From assembly GCA_020049245.1 (NCBI GenBank), contig JAIFLB010000199.1:1-5532 (forward strand): a stretch of 5,532 bases of DNA, in the 5' to 3' direction. Each line of letters begins with the position of its first letter. The first letter of the stretch is position 1. The notes under the pieces were generated by a model. The model was not told where the DNA came from. It did no database searches and was given only the letters and a program-made list of their open reading frames with translations. The position numbers and the translations under genes are program-made. Positions 5,370-5,532 of the stretch are shown in pieces. The stretch is from Betaproteobacteria bacterium (lineage in GTDB: Bacteria > Pseudomonadota > Gammaproteobacteria > Burkholderiales > Thiobacillaceae).

Positions 5370-5532
5370 TCACTCGTAATTGAACCGATTTGCGATCATC
5401 ACCAGCGCTTGCTCCAGCAGCAGGCCGACGATGCCGACGACGAAGATGGCGATCAGGATGTGTTCGACGTTGAGGTTGTTCCACTCGTCCCACACCCAGA
5501 AGCCGAGGCCGGTGCCGCCGGTGAGCATTTCG
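5370..5532 (-). CDS. nrtB: Nitrate-type ABC transporter permease, C-terminal part only
   Basis: This is the integral inner-membrane subunit of the same importer; 53 C-terminal residues are in the window and the gene runs off the right edge. The reading is EMLTGGTGLGFWVWDEWNNL, followed by NVEHILIAIFVVGIVGLLLE and QALVMIANRFNYE. GTGLGFWVWDEWNNL is a hallmark of NrtB/CmpB/NasE-type BPD-family permeases. HILIAIFVVGIVGLLLEQAL is the last transmembrane helix, followed by a short basic cytoplasmic end. Its TGA (5370-5372) is 11 nt upstream of the ATPase start and abuts the AAGGA ribosome site, which points to translational coupling and a shared transcript. Confidence 0.92.
   Translation of the reverse strand, partial: EMLTGGTGLGFWVWDEWNNLNVEHILIAIFVVGIVGLLLEQALVMIANRFNYE

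Noticed and set aside
5359..5493. 45-codon N-terminal extension of the ATPase
   Set aside because: It is Arg-rich and out of frame within the permease 3' end. The ATG at 5358 has a proper ribosome site and the family-typical start.

Overview
The window reads as chromosomal DNA of a GC-rich proteobacterium, most likely a betaproteobacterium (Rhodocyclales or Nitrosomonadales type). This rests on the protein types and on the dusB-fis-purH-purD gene order; it is an inference without any database search. No rRNA, tRNA, CRISPR array, transposase or integrase is visible. Coding density is high.

Left part (1-3181, all minus strand, transcribed right to left): dusB (tRNA dihydrouridine synthase B), fis (Fis-family nucleoid protein), purH (bifunctional last two steps of IMP synthesis) and the first codons of purD (GAR synthetase). 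Gaps are 24 nt (dusB-fis), 93 nt (fis-purH) and 12 nt (purH-purD), so one operon is plausible. A good -10 element with a GC-rich discriminator lies about 37 nt upstream of dusB. The fis-purH gap holds a short tandem repeat that can also pair with a nearby inverted copy. Upstream of the dusB promoter is a 38-bp compound inverted repeat.

Middle part (3182-4557): a 36-codon remnant of the 3' end of an NrtD-like ABC ATPase gene, then a divergent pair made of a TetR-family repressor (minus) and a DUF1348/SnoaL-like (NTF2-fold) protein (plus). The 96-bp divergent spacer carries a perfect TTGACA -35 box and two identical 14-bp palindromes, AGACAGGTCTGTCT. These are placed where a TetR dimer would block transcription of the DUF1348 gene.

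Right part (4567-5532, minus strand): the complete ATPase gene of a nitrate/nitrite/cyanate-type ABC importer (NrtD/NasD/CmpD group), preceded by the last 53 codons of its permease (NrtB type).

The most notable point is that the last ~100 bp of nrtD occur twice, as direct repeats flanking the tetR-DUF1348 pair (3241-3342 and 4567-4668). In the last 24 codons plus stop the two copies differ at 6 positions, all synonymous. Exchange between the repeats would remove the tetR-DUF1348 unit and leave an intact nrtD. The unit therefore looks inserted at, or recombined into, the 3' end of nrtD, with a displaced or foreign gene end left as the scar.
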